Shown here one piece after another: positions 1 through 12,690 of a stretch of 64,000 nt of DNA. The notes under the pieces were generated by a model. That model was not told the origin of the DNA, did no database searches, and worked only from the letters and a program-made list of their open reading frames with translations. Each line of letters opens with the position of its first letter. Positions within the stretch are counted from its first letter, which is position 1. The stretch covers positions 3,038,001-3,102,000 of the forward strand of contig NC_026506.1 of assembly GCF_000182925.2 (NCBI RefSeq), written 5' to 3'. The stretch comes from Neurospora crassa OR74A. Taxonomy: Eukaryota; Ascomycota; Sordariomycetes; Sordariales; Sordariaceae. A program made the position numbers and the translations under genes.

Positions 1-3000
1 AGATTAGAATATCTCTAATTAGTTTATTATTACTATTATTTATAATTTATCGTCTAATTAATATACTTAGTTATAGTATTACCTATCATCTTAATCTACC
101 GGTTCTTATTAAAGTTATTATTATTAGAGCAGTAAACTCGTCTATTACTAAATCTTATTGTCCCTTTAATTCTTCTAGTTATTCATCCGTTATTTATATT
201 GAATTTTTTAGTAATTTTAATAGAGTATTAACTATAGGATTTAGAGATGACCATCTTCTTAAGTTCCTTCGGGATAGGACTAATTCTTTTTTATTTAAGT
301 TATTAGAATTAATTAATAGAAAGTTATTAAATAGTTTAAATTCCTCTTCGTTCTCTAAATTAATAAACGATTCAAATTAATTATTATTATATTCCATTAT
401 ATCTATTATATTATTACCCAGTATTATTCTTTAGGATATTTAGAGTTATATATTTATTTATAGTTATATAAATCTATTTACTACTATTAGGGTCTGAAAT
501 TCTTCTACTAGGGTACTAGATTGTACAATCTATACTAGAATTTAGGGTTCTAAAGTTATTAAAATAATTATTGAAACTAGTATTGGGGTCTATATATTTT
601 CGGGTAGTAGGATTTATAATAGAATTAATAGTTCCGGTCCTAGGTTTAGAGTAAGATTTAGAGATAGTATAGGTAATCTTAAGTAAATAATTATTTATTA
701 TTTAGGACCCCCAACTTTATTAATAAGTAGTTAGAATCGTTTTTCTTTACTTCCTTTCACTTCCTCTCTTATCTTTTTAATTTGCACTCCTTATATAAGC
801 TTTAGAGGTTTAGGTTTAATTATAAATATTTAAATTTCTCTTCTATTTTGTAGGACCTTATTTATAACCTTAATAAATTGGTTAAAAAATACAATTATAT
901 AGTCTAGCGCTTATTCCTCTATTAATTTATCCTCTTCTAACTCTAAGAATTATACTATATTAATTTTAATAAATTGCTTATATTCTAGATCCTAAATATA
1001 AAAGATTCTTCTATTTAGATTAGCATATCCTACTAAATACCCTCTTCTTAAATATTCAATAAACTTATTACCTTAAACTCGTTTCTACTTCTTAATATAG
1101 TAGTACGCTATATAGTAGTATATCCAAAGATATTTAATATTAGGTTTTAAATTCGGAATATTTACAATTTAATTAAGGACTTCGTATAGACTAATATATT
1201 TATTCTTAACCTTTATAAGAAGAAGATTTATAATTTTAATTACTAAATTAACTACTAATAACTCAAATTCAATAAGGATACTATATTAAATCATCGTAAC
1301 TTTTATTTTCTTTATTATTACTCTTCCTATTCGCTCCAGTATATTATTTATCTATAGAATATATACTAGTATTTTTATAACCTCAATACCTTCTTATTAT
1401 ACCTATATAATAATTTTATCGTTCTAAAAGTCTTTAGAACCGAAACCAAATTCAATACCGCTATCTAAACTAAAAACTTTAACTTTCAAACCTATTTAAA
1501 GTTCCACCTACTTCTTCTATTCTTTAATCGTATAAAACCCCTCAATCTTATTCCTGATACCTTTTATCCAATAAAAACTTAAGACTATATATATAAAGTA
1601 TATAATATATCTTATACCTAAATAACCAACTATATTATAACTCTATATATCAACCCTTACAAATTCCAATAATATAATTACTACTAGGTTCGAAATCTTA
1701 TAACTTATATTAGTAGATTTACTTCGAAGATAGGCGTTATATTCTAATCTTCTAGTATTAACTAATTTAATACCCGCATCTTTATAAACCTTAATAACTT
1801 ATTCCCTTCCTATATATATAAGCCTTCAGTATATAGTTTTATAGTTAATAATTACTATTAAAGCCAATTTAAGCGCTTAAACTCTATATTTCTTATTAAT
1901 ATCTAATAGTAGTAGGATTAATAATATTAGTAAATTTACAACCCAATTACATTAAATCTCTTCTTATTTCTTCTTAAATATTATTTTATTAATTTCCATC
2001 GACTATACTATATCACTATTAAAGAGACCTATTATTATAATTAAATTAACTAATATTAATAGGGTAAGAACAGCATCCTTAATCTAAACTAGAATTCTTT
2101 TCCCTAACATTGTAAGTAGGTTTAATTCTACTATTCTAATATAGTAGGATCTAGATTTTTCGCCGTTGCCGATTTAATAAGTAACCGGCCTAGGTAAGGG
2201 ATATAATTCTATAAACTATTTAATATTATTAAATATATTAGAACCTAAGCCGCTATTAACTAGTACTATATCTCGTATTATAATTATTACCTTAAGAATT
2301 TATTAGACTTTAATAAAGTTATATGGAACGTTATCTATTTAATAAATAGTTAATTCTAAAATTATTAAAAGCTCTAATAAAAATCCTCCTCATCCTAGTT
2401 ATTATTAAAAGACAATCCTCTAAAATTAAATAATAGATTAAAATTAATACTAGAAATAGTAAACAGGTTATTAATATTAGTATTATTATTTATAATAACT
2501 ATAATAATACTATTATTCTTCTTAAGGGCCGCCGCCTTTATTTTATTCTTTTAGGTATTTAGTACTTTATTAAACTCGTACTACTAGTAATTTAGAGTTC
2601 TAAGGACTCGATAATAACTATAAGGGTAATATTTCAAGCCTTTAAAGATCCTCTTCTAATAGATATTATAATTAATATACTTCGGGCTAATATCCTCCTC
2701 AGTCTTAATCTCCTTAACCGTATCTTTAGTATTAATTTCAACCTTTACTATAATTATATTAATATAATTCTTTTAAGTATAAATCAAAATAAATAAGTAA
2801 ACTAGGAAGGAGATAGTTATTAGCTCGTTTTTATTTATATTTATAGCCTACAATATAGCCTTAGTAGAAAATAAATATTTAATAGTATTAAAAACATTAG
2901 TAAATTCAATTATATTATCGATCTTATAGCTAACATCCTTCATATATTTATATAATACTTACTAATATATTAAAAAAGCCTCTAAAGTAATAAAGGATAT

Positions 3001-3480
3001 ATATTTAATAGTTTAATATTTATTGAAAATATTATTCTTAGCCTTATTAATAATATTAGAAATACTACTCTTAATAAAGTCGAATAGGTACTTAGGGTTA
3101 TTATTATTTTTATCCTACCCGTTAATAGATAAAGTATTTTGAACTTTCTTATTACAAATTGTAGAATAAATAATAGCTATAGCCTTAATACGGTCTATCT
3201 ACTACTGAAAATAGCGTTTCTCATCCTCCGCCTTGATTATATTATTAATAGTAGGTTCAGCAACGCTAATAATAATATAATACTTAATACTTTATAATGT
3301 AACTTTAATTTTTAAGGTACGAACCTAAATTTTAAAATTAGATTCGCCCTTTAGGGAAATTAGGGTAGCTATATTGAAAGATATAGTATTACTATTTCTA
3401 ATATCATTAATTTTTAAATTAGGGATATATTAAATTTTTGAGTAATTTATATTTTCGTTTATTAATGCTATAACAGTATA
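1..3480 (-). mobile_element. RIP-degraded Ty1/copia retrotransposon, 5' and middle part, cut by the window edge
   Basis: Read on the minus strand this is a copia polyprotein full of stops. From high to low coordinate there is a gag-like part (about 3120-2520), a protease region (about 2260-2150, remnant VNSGLGSNIFNN where copia proteases have a DSG motif), a GAG-pre-integrase region (about 1870-1740, remnant QRLIYIGREQVIKVYKDAGI) and the integrase core (about 1530-1290, remnants FSLDSGIEFGFGSKDF and NILERIGR). Stops fall at former Q and W codons and conserved D appears as N, as C-to-T on both strands would give. Reverse transcriptase should follow, but below about 1000 I see only linker-like sequence, so it probably lies off the window. 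The element is head-to-head with the plus-strand copia that starts near 3940. The class is firm; the right boundary is approximate. Confidence 0.75.
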
Positions 3481-3939
3481 AAGATAGGCGTATCTCGAGC
3501 TGCCTACGATTTTTATTGATTTTATAGCTTAATAGGTTCTTATTTCTTTTATTCTTACTTTACCGCTCAACAAAGATTCTCAGGGATTTACAAAGTGAAA
3601 GGGGTCTCGTAAATAGTACTTATATATAATATACACCCGATATTGCAAAACTACTATTTTAATTTGCGTCCAATGTTGCTTGTCGTTTTAGTTCTTAGTT
3701 TTTAGTTCTAATAATTTGCGCCCGGTATCGCTTATCTTCTTAGTTTTAGTTATTTTAATTAAATAATTATACGTAGTATTGTAATACGACAGATTGTGTG
3801 TAGAGGGCTTATAACCTCTTGGACTCGTGGGTATAAGAAGCGTAATGATTGTGCTAAGCTAAGAACAAGAAAGGAAAAGAACTGTGGAGGGCTAAAATAC
3901 ATAGTGGTAGCGCCCTAATAGGCCCTATATATGACTAAG
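3481..3939. other. AT-rich spacer between two head-to-head copia elements
   Basis: No gene is seen. Imperfect short direct repeats occur around 3663 and 3713 (both begin ATTTGCG and continue into a CGCTT/TGCTT segment). The right part (about 3790-3939) is less A+T-rich and may hold leader or LTR sequence of the plus-strand copia. A near-duplicated 17-bp motif ending in CTCCACACCACAAC lies at about 3974 and 3999, just inside the next element. LTR ends could not be fixed here. Confidence 0.4.
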
Positions 3940-6900
3940 CAATTTGGGTATGCTAGTGAATGCCAATCTAGGCACTCCACACCACAACATCTGGGCGCTC
4001 CACACCACAACAGATATCGGTTCTTTCTTAATTAAGTTTAGTAATATTAGTAATATTAAAACCTATATTAATATTAATATTAATATCCAAAAGTCGGCTA
4101 ATAACAATAATAATACTAATAAGAATAATAACAATAGCAATAGTAGTTCGACCGATAAGAAGAAAGATGATAGTAAGAGAATTAATTATATTAACTACAA
4201 TAAGAAGATTTACCCTACTTAGAAGCACATCTCTTGTAGTTATTACGTTAATAAGAAGGCAAATATCTACTAGGTCTATTACTCTAAGAAGGTACCCAAT
4301 ACTTAGAAGCCTAAGAAGGATATAATAGCCAAGAAGGTAGCCAACACTAGTACTAATACCCTCGCCAATAACGCTTCCACCAATCTCACCACTCCCGCTA
4401 CCTCTACTAATTCTACCTTATTATATAGAAGTGGAATATTTATAGGTATATCGGGTATAAATAATAATATAGATTCTTGCGAGAGCCCCTAACCAACGCT
4501 ATTAAACGTATTAACTATAATTAGAGTAATTAATCAATCGATTCCTCTAATTTACAATTCCAACTTCAATATACCTATAATAATTTAACTAAAAACCAAC
4601 AAACTCTAAAGTAATATTAATAACTAAATAATATTCAAAATCTAGTTATTTACAACTCTAATTATACAAATAATATCTTTAATTACTTTAAATAATTTAC
4701 AAACATACAACCACTCCCTTATCCCACTGTTCATACAATCGGCAATGGAACCTCGACTTACATTTACTATATTAGTACCATTGAATTAACTATAGCTATA
4801 TTAAATAATATTACCGTTAAAGTTAGAATTAAAGACTACATTTATAGTCCTTCTATATTAATAAACCTATTAAATATAAGAGGTCTTCTCAATAATAGTA
4901 TAATTTAAAATATAAAATCCAACTAAATATCTATATACAGTAAAGTCACAATATAGTACAAATAGATTAATAACCTTCTAATTCTTCTAGTATTTGCCTA
5001 GCCGCACTTTCCCTAAAACGTTTATTACACTATAATAGTATTAATCAACTACTCAATAATACATCGCCGCCTTATACACACAAGCAAAGACCAGGTTCTC
5101 AAAGCTTACGAGGCGGCCGGTATCAAATTAAGCAATATCCAAGACTATTTCTATAAAGTATATATTAAAGCTAAGGCTTACAATATAATCCCTAAAATCG
5201 CTAACAAAGTCACAACTCAACTATTAGCATATAACTACGTCAACATCATTAGGCAAGGTTTATAGTCAATAAGGGTAACGCCTTTATTTAAATTAAAGAA
5301 TTCAAAAAATAGGCTAAGCTTTAAAGCGGATTGAAAATTAGGGTATTTAATCTTAATAGTGGTCTAGAGTTCAGTTTCAGTACTAAAGAATTTCAATGCA
5401 ATAAAATTATTAATTAGGTACGTATAGAAGGCATTGGACTTTTAAAATCAATACCCTATATACTATAGATATAAGGCAAGATTGAGAGAGTTAGTATTAT
5501 AATTATATAATATACTAGAGCTTTAATATAAATCTCAATATCCTAGAACATTTATAGCCATTCGCAATAGACTACGTTGTAAGAATTCGTAACCTTCTAC
5601 CTTTAAAAATTTATTATAATAAGAGCCTGTAGGAATTACTTACTAATATAGCCAACTTTTTAAACGAAATTAAGAAGCCATATTTTAAATACTTAAAGTT
5701 ATACTTCTATACAGCTTACTACTTTATTAAATTAGAAAAGTAACTATAAAGTAATATATTTCGTACTAGAGTATAGAAAGGTTATTTCATTAATTTTGAT
5801 AATATTTATAATCGTATCATATTTATTTAGAATCCCTATACTAGCGAAATTGTTAGAACTAATGTAGTAACCTTCTTTAGAAAAACCTAGTTAACTACAA
5901 AAATCCAATTCGTAGTAGCGATAGTAACGTTATTAAATATTATATTATCTTTTTAAATCAAATAATGAATAAAATTAATAAAATAGCGGATAGTAATTAC
6001 TAAATTTAAGTTAAAGTTAATAGTATAGTTCTACAACTATATTCGTAGAAAGTAATAAAATTAACCTAAGAAGCAACCAAATCATTAAAGTAGGAAGCTA
6101 AAATATAAGAAACAATAATTATACTACTACTTTCGCCAAAGGTTACACTAGCACCTTCAATTACAATAGTTACTGTAACTATTCTAATTAACCTAATTAC
6201 CCCAATCAATTCGATTATTCCAATCGCCTCAATAATTTTAATAACTATAGTACTTCTACCGAATATACTAATTAATACGGCGCTGCCAATATTACCGTTA
6301 CCGACCCCAATTCTAGTACTGAGCTCTCTAACTTCCTCATCGCTAAATCCATTATAACTTCAACCATTAAACTCGCCAATTAGAGAAACTATTAAGTATA
6401 ATAAAGACCGTCTTAATTTTGAAGATCTTAATAAAGAAGACCCTATACCCTACAACTGCAATTAATGCAATTCTAATAAAATAACTATTTATACTATTCT
6501 ATGTACCCTGCTACTTAATAATCTTTAATAACTAATTTTAAAAGCGAAATTACTATTAATAGATATACCGAACCCCACTAGAACGCAATAATACACCCTA
6601 TTATTAGCATTACGAATTAATAAACTACAATTTTAATTAAAAACGAATATAGAGAAATAAACCTCGAATTCGCAACAGGCTAATACGAATTCGGACCCTC
6701 CGAACCCGAATTCGGACCCTACAAATTAACAATCTACACAGGCATAGTTAGGATAAGGAAGCCAACCCTCTAAATTTAATATATAGGCACTAAATATAGA
6801 GGTAAGTAAAGGTAGACCTTATCGCTCTACAACGAAGCTAGGAGATTTCAAATACGACGTTCAACGGGTAAAAAATAGTAATAGTAATATTATTCAAAAT

Positions 6901-8198
6901 TTAGTAGATTTACCTAATAACTTTTACAATATAATAGAAAATTATTTAATAAGACGTATAATACCCGTATACTACTTTACTACTATTAAAGTTAATTACG
7001 ATATAGTAATTATCACTGCCGGTAAAGTTCAACGGTTTATACTAAAGAATTATTAAATTGTACATAGATAAGGTAACTTTGAATTATATTAGTTACTAGC
7101 TATAAAAAAGCAAATTAAGGTACTCGAGGATAAGGGAGTTTATACCTTAGTCTTTAAATCCCTGGAGATAGAGGTACTACCTGGAAAATGGGTATATAAC
7201 GAGAAGTATAATATTGATACTAAAGATTAGAAAGCTAGAGTTAGATGGGTAGTCTATAGTAATTTCGAATAAGGTAATTGGGCGGTATAGGAGATTTATA
7301 TAACGGTGGTACATTCGGTTAGTATTAGATTATTCTTGGCGATTATAGCTATAAATAATTACGAATACTACTAGTTCGATTTCAATACTACTTTCTTAAA
7401 TACCTCTATTCCTAATAATACCCAATACTATATCAAGCAACCGATAGTACTTAAGAAGGCTATACCCAGCTACAATAAAGGAGATGTAGTATACTAACTT
7501 ACTAAAGTACTCTATAGTCTTAAACGTTTACTACTTTACTAGTTTAATACTTTAGTACTAATATTTAAAAAAGCCGGATTTACCCCCGTATCTATAGATT
7601 CTTATTTACTTACTAATAAAGTACTGGGAGCGCTACTAGTACTATACGTTAGCGACCTCGTCATTGTTACACTAACCGTAGCCATTGTTAATTAAATTAA
7701 AGATTAGTTCGCTGACTATTTCAAATTTAAAGAATTAGGACAAATACGTATATTTCTAGGTTACAATATCGTAAAGGACCGCCAGACTCGTATAGTCTTT
7801 ATATCCCAATAGCGATATATTAAATCGGTTATTACTAAGTTTAATAGTAATAGTAAGCTCTATAGCGTTAAAATATTATAGCTACCGGACTATAAGATTT
7901 ATAGGGGTAACGATATATTACTAAAGGAAGCTAAACTTTACCTTAAGAAGATTAGCTCCCTAAACTAGATTTCGATAAGTACCCGGCCAAATATCGTATT
8001 TATAAAAATAGTCGTCCTTGGCCGGAGCCAGATGTGGCCAACGAAGACAGTGAAACGCCTATAGATTTAACTTAAAAGGATAAGAAAGTTTTTTTTAAGA
8101 ACTTAATACTAATAATTTCCTTTATACGATATTATATAGCTTAGACTCTTATTTTTAAAGTATATATTATAGGTATTTATTAATATTTTTATTTGCAG

Positions 8199-8310
8199 GG
8201 GCCTCGCCGGCCCCCTGCACCCCCGGCTACTAACTCTAACCCTAATTTCCTAATAAGAAAAAAAACCATTCACAAGCGGGGGCCTCTCACCGGCGCCCTG
8301 CACCCCCGGA
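8199..8310. repeat. Pair of GC-rich direct repeats
   Basis: Two units of roughly 30 bp, at about 8199-8227 and 8279-8310, share a GGGGCCTC start and a CCCTGCACCCCCGG end. They stand out in otherwise AT-rich DNA and are followed directly by telomere-like repeats. The first unit can also fold on itself (GCAGGGGCC with GGCCCCCTGC). Function unknown. Confidence 0.6.
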
Positions 8311-8311
8311 G

Positions 8312-8393
8312 CTAACCCTAAGCCTAACTAACCTTGACCCTAACTAACCCTAACCCTAACTAACCCTAACTCTAACTAACCCTAGTCCTAACT
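8312..8393 (-). repeat. Degenerate interstitial telomere-like array (CCCTAA)n
   Basis: The plus strand shows CCCTAA units in series, several stretched to CCCTAACTAA, that is, TTAGGG-type repeats on the minus strand. A further CCCTAACCCTAACCC block lies at 8889-8903. TTAGGG is the usual telomere repeat of filamentous fungi. The units are imperfect and lie inside a transposon, so this is not a chromosome end in this assembly. Confidence 0.65.
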
Positions 8394-9007
8394 AATACTA
8401 ATTCCAATTTTCTTCTATTATAAAAATTATTTTTATTAGAACTTGAGAATTTACTTGTCTTTACTAAAAAAAAAAAAAGTATTCTAAAAACTTTTTTTTT
8501 ATCAAAATAATAACTAAAAAATTCCTACTTAAATTATTTCATTTATTTTAATTTATAATTACTTCGAATTATCATTCTTAAATTCTTCTTTCTTTAAAAT
8601 AAAGTAAAAACTTAACTCTAAACTGGATTGAACCTAAGACCTCGCTAGTATTAAAGTAATATAATAACTATTAAGCTACTAAGCTTATTGAGTAACTAAC
8701 TCAAATTATTAGAAAGAGATGCCTTTTTCTTTATTTATATTATTAAAAGGTAAAAAGAAAAGAAAAAAAAAGGAAAAAAAAAGGAGGAAAAAAAAGAAAA
8801 AAATGGAAAAAAAAACTCGAATGCAAAATTTTGAAAAAAAAAATTTCTTTTTTTTCTTTTTTTTCTTTTTCCAAATTTTCAATTTTAAACCCTAACCCTA
8901 ACCCCCCCAAAATTCTAGGGTTAAAGGCGCTATTGCAACCAAAGTTCTTTCTTTTATCTTCTTTTACTTTTTTCTCAACAACTAGAGTGTGCACCACAAT
9001 GTAGCTA

Positions 9008-9048
9008 GTACCAAAATGACCGCCTTATTTTTCTCGTCATTTTGGTAC
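9008..9048. repeat. Perfect 13-bp inverted repeat (hairpin)
   Basis: GTACCAAAATGAC (9008-9020) and its exact reverse complement (9036-9048) are separated by a 15-nt AT-rich loop. It lies inside the unclassified insert of copia copy 1. It could be a subterminal hairpin of a small element; nothing else supports a function. Confidence 0.6.
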
Positions 9049-9969
9049 CCTATGCACTTTGATGTACGCAATGGTCTAGGAGAGATTTCAATTGCAAAGG
9101 AAAAAGTGGCTTTTTGAAATTAAAAGCACGGGCCTCGAATTCAGCTCGATATTCAAATTTCCTCTTTTGGATTTCGGGCTCCGCAATTAATAGTATTTGG
9201 ACTGCTATAGATAGAACCGCCGCTCCTTCCTCGCTTCGAAGTGGGCCTATAGCACTACGACCTTTGGTGTGGATTTCTGCCACGATTTTTGGGCCCGACA
9301 ACGAATCTGTGAAGGAATGGGCGTTTCAATAACTAAATTTTTAGAGGGTATTAAGAAGCCTACTAACCGCTACTTAATTGTTATAAAGTATCTATAGCGA
9401 TATCTATCCGAATACTCTAATTTAAATATTGAATTGGGCGGTATACTCTCGCCGTCAATAGCCCCGTCCTTCTACGTATATACAGACACTTCCTTTACCG
9501 ACGATATTCTAATAAGGAAGAGTACTGCGGGCTATATCGTATTCTTTGCTTATAGTCCCATCCTTTGGAAATCAAAACAATAGGATCTTATTACGATTAG
9601 TATAATAGAAATAGAATTTACTAATTTAGTACCTACAGCTAAAGCATTCGATTAGGTTAATAGTATGTTCGATAATTTAAATATAAATTTAGGCCTTTAT
9701 AAAATCAATAAGATTCTTTAACGAATAGTAGTAACGCTAAAGATTGGATTCTCAACCCTAATCTACCCGCTAGAAACAGATATATCGATATAGGGTATAA
9801 ATAATTAATTTAAGAGGTAGATAGGAAGGTATTTACAATTGAACACTTGCCGGGTGATGAAATGCCGGTTAACGGTTTGATAAAGCCGTTGAAGCCGGAT
9901 AAGCACGCTAGATTTATCAAGCTAATGGGTATAGTTCAAAAGAAGGTTCCCTAGGCTTAATCAACACCA

Positions 9970-10227
9970 TGAAAGATATCACAATGTAAATAGTATATAG
10001 AGGTTTAGACACTCCTTAGCAGTCTTCCAATCTATAGGGGTATATTAGTAGGTCCCTAGCATTCACTAGGCACAGCGGCATTCACTGGGTACAACCCAGT
10101 CCCCACTCTATGCCCTACCCAGACCGCACCATATCTAGCCTTCCAGACTCTACCAGTCTCCCTCTTTCTCCATAGCACACACTCAATCAACCACATTCAA
10201 CTGCTTGATTTCGTTAGTGATCCCACA
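9970..10227 (+). repeat. 3' LTR of copia copy 1
   Basis: The sequence from TGAAAGATAT to ATCCCACA matches, with mostly C/T and G/A differences, the segment at about 12253-12505 that follows copia copy 2 in the same relative place. It also matches, in reverse complement, 12512-12690. It begins TG and ends CA, as LTRs do. The exact ends are inferred from this three-way comparison. Confidence 0.65.
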
Positions 10228-12505
10228 CTATCCCGAATTCGGACCCTCCGAACCCGAATTTGGGCCTTACAATTTCAATTTCGGACCCTCCGATTTCGAA
10301 TTCGGATTCTATAATAATTCCGTTAAACCCTATAAGTTAATAATCTGTGTAGGCCTAATTAGGATAAGGAAGCTAACCCTCTAAGTCTGGTGTAAAAGTA
10401 CTAAATATAGAGGTAAGTGAAGGTAAATTTCGTCGCTCTATAGTAAAGTTAATAAATTTTAAATATAGTATTCAAAGGGTAAAAGATAGTAATAGTAATA
10501 TTATTCAAAATTCGGTAGACCTACCTGATAACTTTTATAGTATAGTAGAGGGACGTTTGATAAAATATATATCTATCTACTACTTTACTACTATTAAAGT
10601 TAATGATAATATAATAACTATCGCCGCCGGTAAAGCTTAATATTTTATCCCTAAGAATTATTAAATTGTATGTAAGTAAAGTAATTTTGAATTATATTAG
10701 TTACTAGTAGTGAAGAAGTAAGTTAAAATATTCGAAGATAGGGGAGTCTATACTTTGGTTCCTAGAACCTAGGATATAGAAATCCTACCGGGAAAATGGG
10801 TATATAACGAGAAATATAATATCGATACTAAAGATTGGAAAGTTAAAGCTAGATAGGTAGTTTATAGAAATTTCGAATAAAGTAATTAGGCGGTATAAGA
10901 GATTTATATAGTAGTAGCCTATTCGGTCAGTATTAGACTATTCTTAGCGATTATAGCTATAAATAACTACGAGTGCTACTAGTTCGATTTTAATACTACC
11001 TTCTTGAATGCCTATATCCCTAACGATACTTAGTATTACGTTGAGTAGCCGATAGCGTTTGAAAAGGCTATACCCGGTTATAGTAAAGAAAATGTAGTAT
11101 GTTAACTTACTAAGGCACTTTACGGTTTTAAATATTCCTTCCTTTATTAGTTTAATACTTTCGTCCTAGTATTCAAAGAAGTTGGATTTATACTAGTCTC
11201 TGCAAACTCTTATTTATTTACTAATAGAATAAATGGGAGCGCTACTAGTACTATATATTAACGACCTTCTCGTTACCGTACTAACGGTCGCTGTTATTAA
11301 TTAAGTTAAAGACTAGCTGGCTAACTACTTTCAATTTAAAGAGTTAGAATAAGTATATATATTCTTAAGTTACGATATTATAAAAGACCGCTAAATTCGT
11401 ATAGTCTTTATATCCTAATAATAATATATTAAATCGGTTATCGCTAAATTTAATAATAGTAAGCTTTATAGCGTCAAAATACTATAGCTACTAGACTATA
11501 AGATTTATGGGGGTAATAACGTATTCTTAAAAGAAGCTAAATTATACCTTAAGAAGATTGGTTCTTTAAATTAGATATTAATAAGCACCCGACTAGATAT
11601 TGTATTTACTAGTAATAAACTATTAGAGGGTATTAAGAAACCTACTAATTGCTATTTCGTTATTAAAAAATATTTATAGCGATATCTATCCATATATCCC
11701 GATTTAGGTATTAAGTTGGGCAACATGCTCTCGCCGTTAATAGCCCCATCCTTCTATATATATATAAATGCTTTATTTACCGACGATATTCCTATAAGAA
11801 AGAGTATAGCGGGCTACGTTGGATTCTTTATTTGTAGCTCCGTCCTTTAGAAGTTTAAATAGTAGGATTTTTGTTATAATTAGTACGATAGAAGTAGAGT
11901 TTACTAATTTAGTACCTACGGCTAAAGCCTTCAATTGGGTTAGTAGTATATTTCATAATTTAAATGTGAATTTGGGCTTCTATAAGCTTAATAGGATTCT
12001 TTATACGGATAGTAGTAATATTAAAGACTGGATTCTTGACCCCAATCTCCCTGCTAAAAACCGATATATCGATATACGATATAAATGGTTGATTTAAGAG
12101 GTGGTGGATAGGAAGGTATTTATAATTGAGTATTTGCCGGGTGACGAGATACCAGCCGACGGTCTAATAAAGCCGTTGAAGTTGGATAAATATGCTAAAT
12201 TCGTCAAATTGATTGGTATAGTTCAAAAGAAGGTTCCCTAGGCTTAATTAATACTATGAAAGATATTACAATATAAATAGTATAGAGGTTTAGATACTCT
12301 TTAGCAGTCTTCTAGTTTATAGAGGTATATTAGTAGGTCCCTAGTATTTATTGGGTATAGCGGTATTCACTGGGCATAGCCCAGTCCCCACTCTGTACCC
12401 TGCCCAAACCGTACTATATTTAGCCTTCTAGACTCTGCTAGTCTCCCTCTCTCTCTATAGCACTCAATAAATCGTATCCAACCGCTTAATCTCGATGGTC
12501 TCACA
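10228..12505 (+). mobile_element. Second partial copia (copy 2), tandem 3' portion, RIP-degraded
   Basis: Starting at a CCCGAATTCGGACCCTCC motif that copy 1 carries at about 6685-6720, this repeats the copy 1 order: RT (about 10690-11580, with LPGKWVYNEKYNIDTK and YINDLLVTV-like remnants), RNase H (about 11620-12230) and an LTR (12253-12505). It lacks gag, protease and integrase. The 1.3 kb insert of copy 1 is absent, so that insertion came after the two copies separated or did not pass into this one. The tandem placement suggests unequal recombination or insertion next to a related element. Both copies carry many RIP-type stops. Confidence 0.75.
12253..12505 (+). repeat. 3' LTR of copia copy 2
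   Basis: Same layout as the LTR at 9970-10227 and ends at GGTCTCACA. Compared with the other two copies it shows TA where they show CA or TG at many sites, so it is the more heavily RIP-mutated form. Confidence 0.65.
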
Positions 12506-12511
12506 AAAAGG

Positions 12512-12690
12512 CTTGATTGGAGTGCTATCGAGAAGAGGAGAAAGAGGGTGACTGGCCGAGTCTGGAAGGCTAGATATGGTGCGGTCTGGGCAGGGCACAG
12601 AGTGGGGTCTGGGCCCAGTGAATGCTGTGCTGAGTGAATGCTAGAGACCCACCAATATAATAACCCCTATAAGAAGTAGTATACTATATT
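12512..12690 (-). repeat. Inverted partial copia LTR, less mutated
   Basis: The reverse complement matches the middle of the copia LTR (TATAGGGG through GGTCCCTAGCATTCACT and the CCCAGACCGCACCATATCTAGCC core). It lies only a few bases from the plus-strand LTR at 12505, making a near-palindrome. It keeps many CA/TG dinucleotides that are TA in the neighbouring LTR, so it is younger or escaped RIP because it is short. Confidence 0.65.

Larger units (their letters stand above)
8006..9329. other. Unclassified 1.3 kb insert inside copia copy 1, with telomere-like repeats
   Basis: Comparison with copia copy 2 (about 11,600) shows that the RT-to-RNase H sequence of copy 1 is interrupted here. The insert contains two GC-rich direct repeats (8199-8310), degenerate CCCTAA arrays, A/T homopolymer-rich DNA (8465-8505, 8755-8880), a perfect 13-bp hairpin (9008-9048) and, from about 9050, a stretch of ordinary composition. 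A 9-bp inverted pair (TGAAACGCC at 8051, GGCGTTTCA at 9320) sits near both ends, but the left copy is about 45 bp inside the break, so it may be chance. No transposase or convincing ORF is seen. Confidence 0.5.
3940..10227 (+). mobile_element. RIP-degraded Ty1/copia retrotransposon (copy 1), interrupted by a 1.3 kb insert
   Basis: Copia-type domain remnants follow in the expected order on the plus strand: an N/K-rich gag (about 3944-4420), protease region (about 4740-4900), GAG-pre-integrase (about 5060-5200, HRRLIHTSKDQVLKAYEAAG), integrase core (about 5340-5500, LNSGLEFSFSTKEF), reverse transcriptase (about 7080-7860, with LPGKWVYNEKYNIDTK, QFDFNTTFLN and YVSDLVIV at the YVDD site), RNase H (about 9335-9930, YTDTSFTDDILIRKSTAGYI) and a 3' LTR (about 9970-10227). 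In-frame stops and D-to-N/S changes are everywhere, so it cannot be active. Coding homology breaks at about 8005 and resumes at about 9330. The 5' boundary is uncertain because a matching 5' LTR was not found. Confidence 0.8.

Noticed and set aside
8312-8393. A true chromosome end
   Set aside because: The repeats are degenerate and transposon sequence continues on both sides.
8051-9328. TGAAACGCC/GGCGTTTCA as terminal inverted repeats of the insert in copia copy 1
   Set aside because: Only 9 bp, no target duplication found, and the left copy is about 45 bp inside the break in copia homology; kept only as a note.
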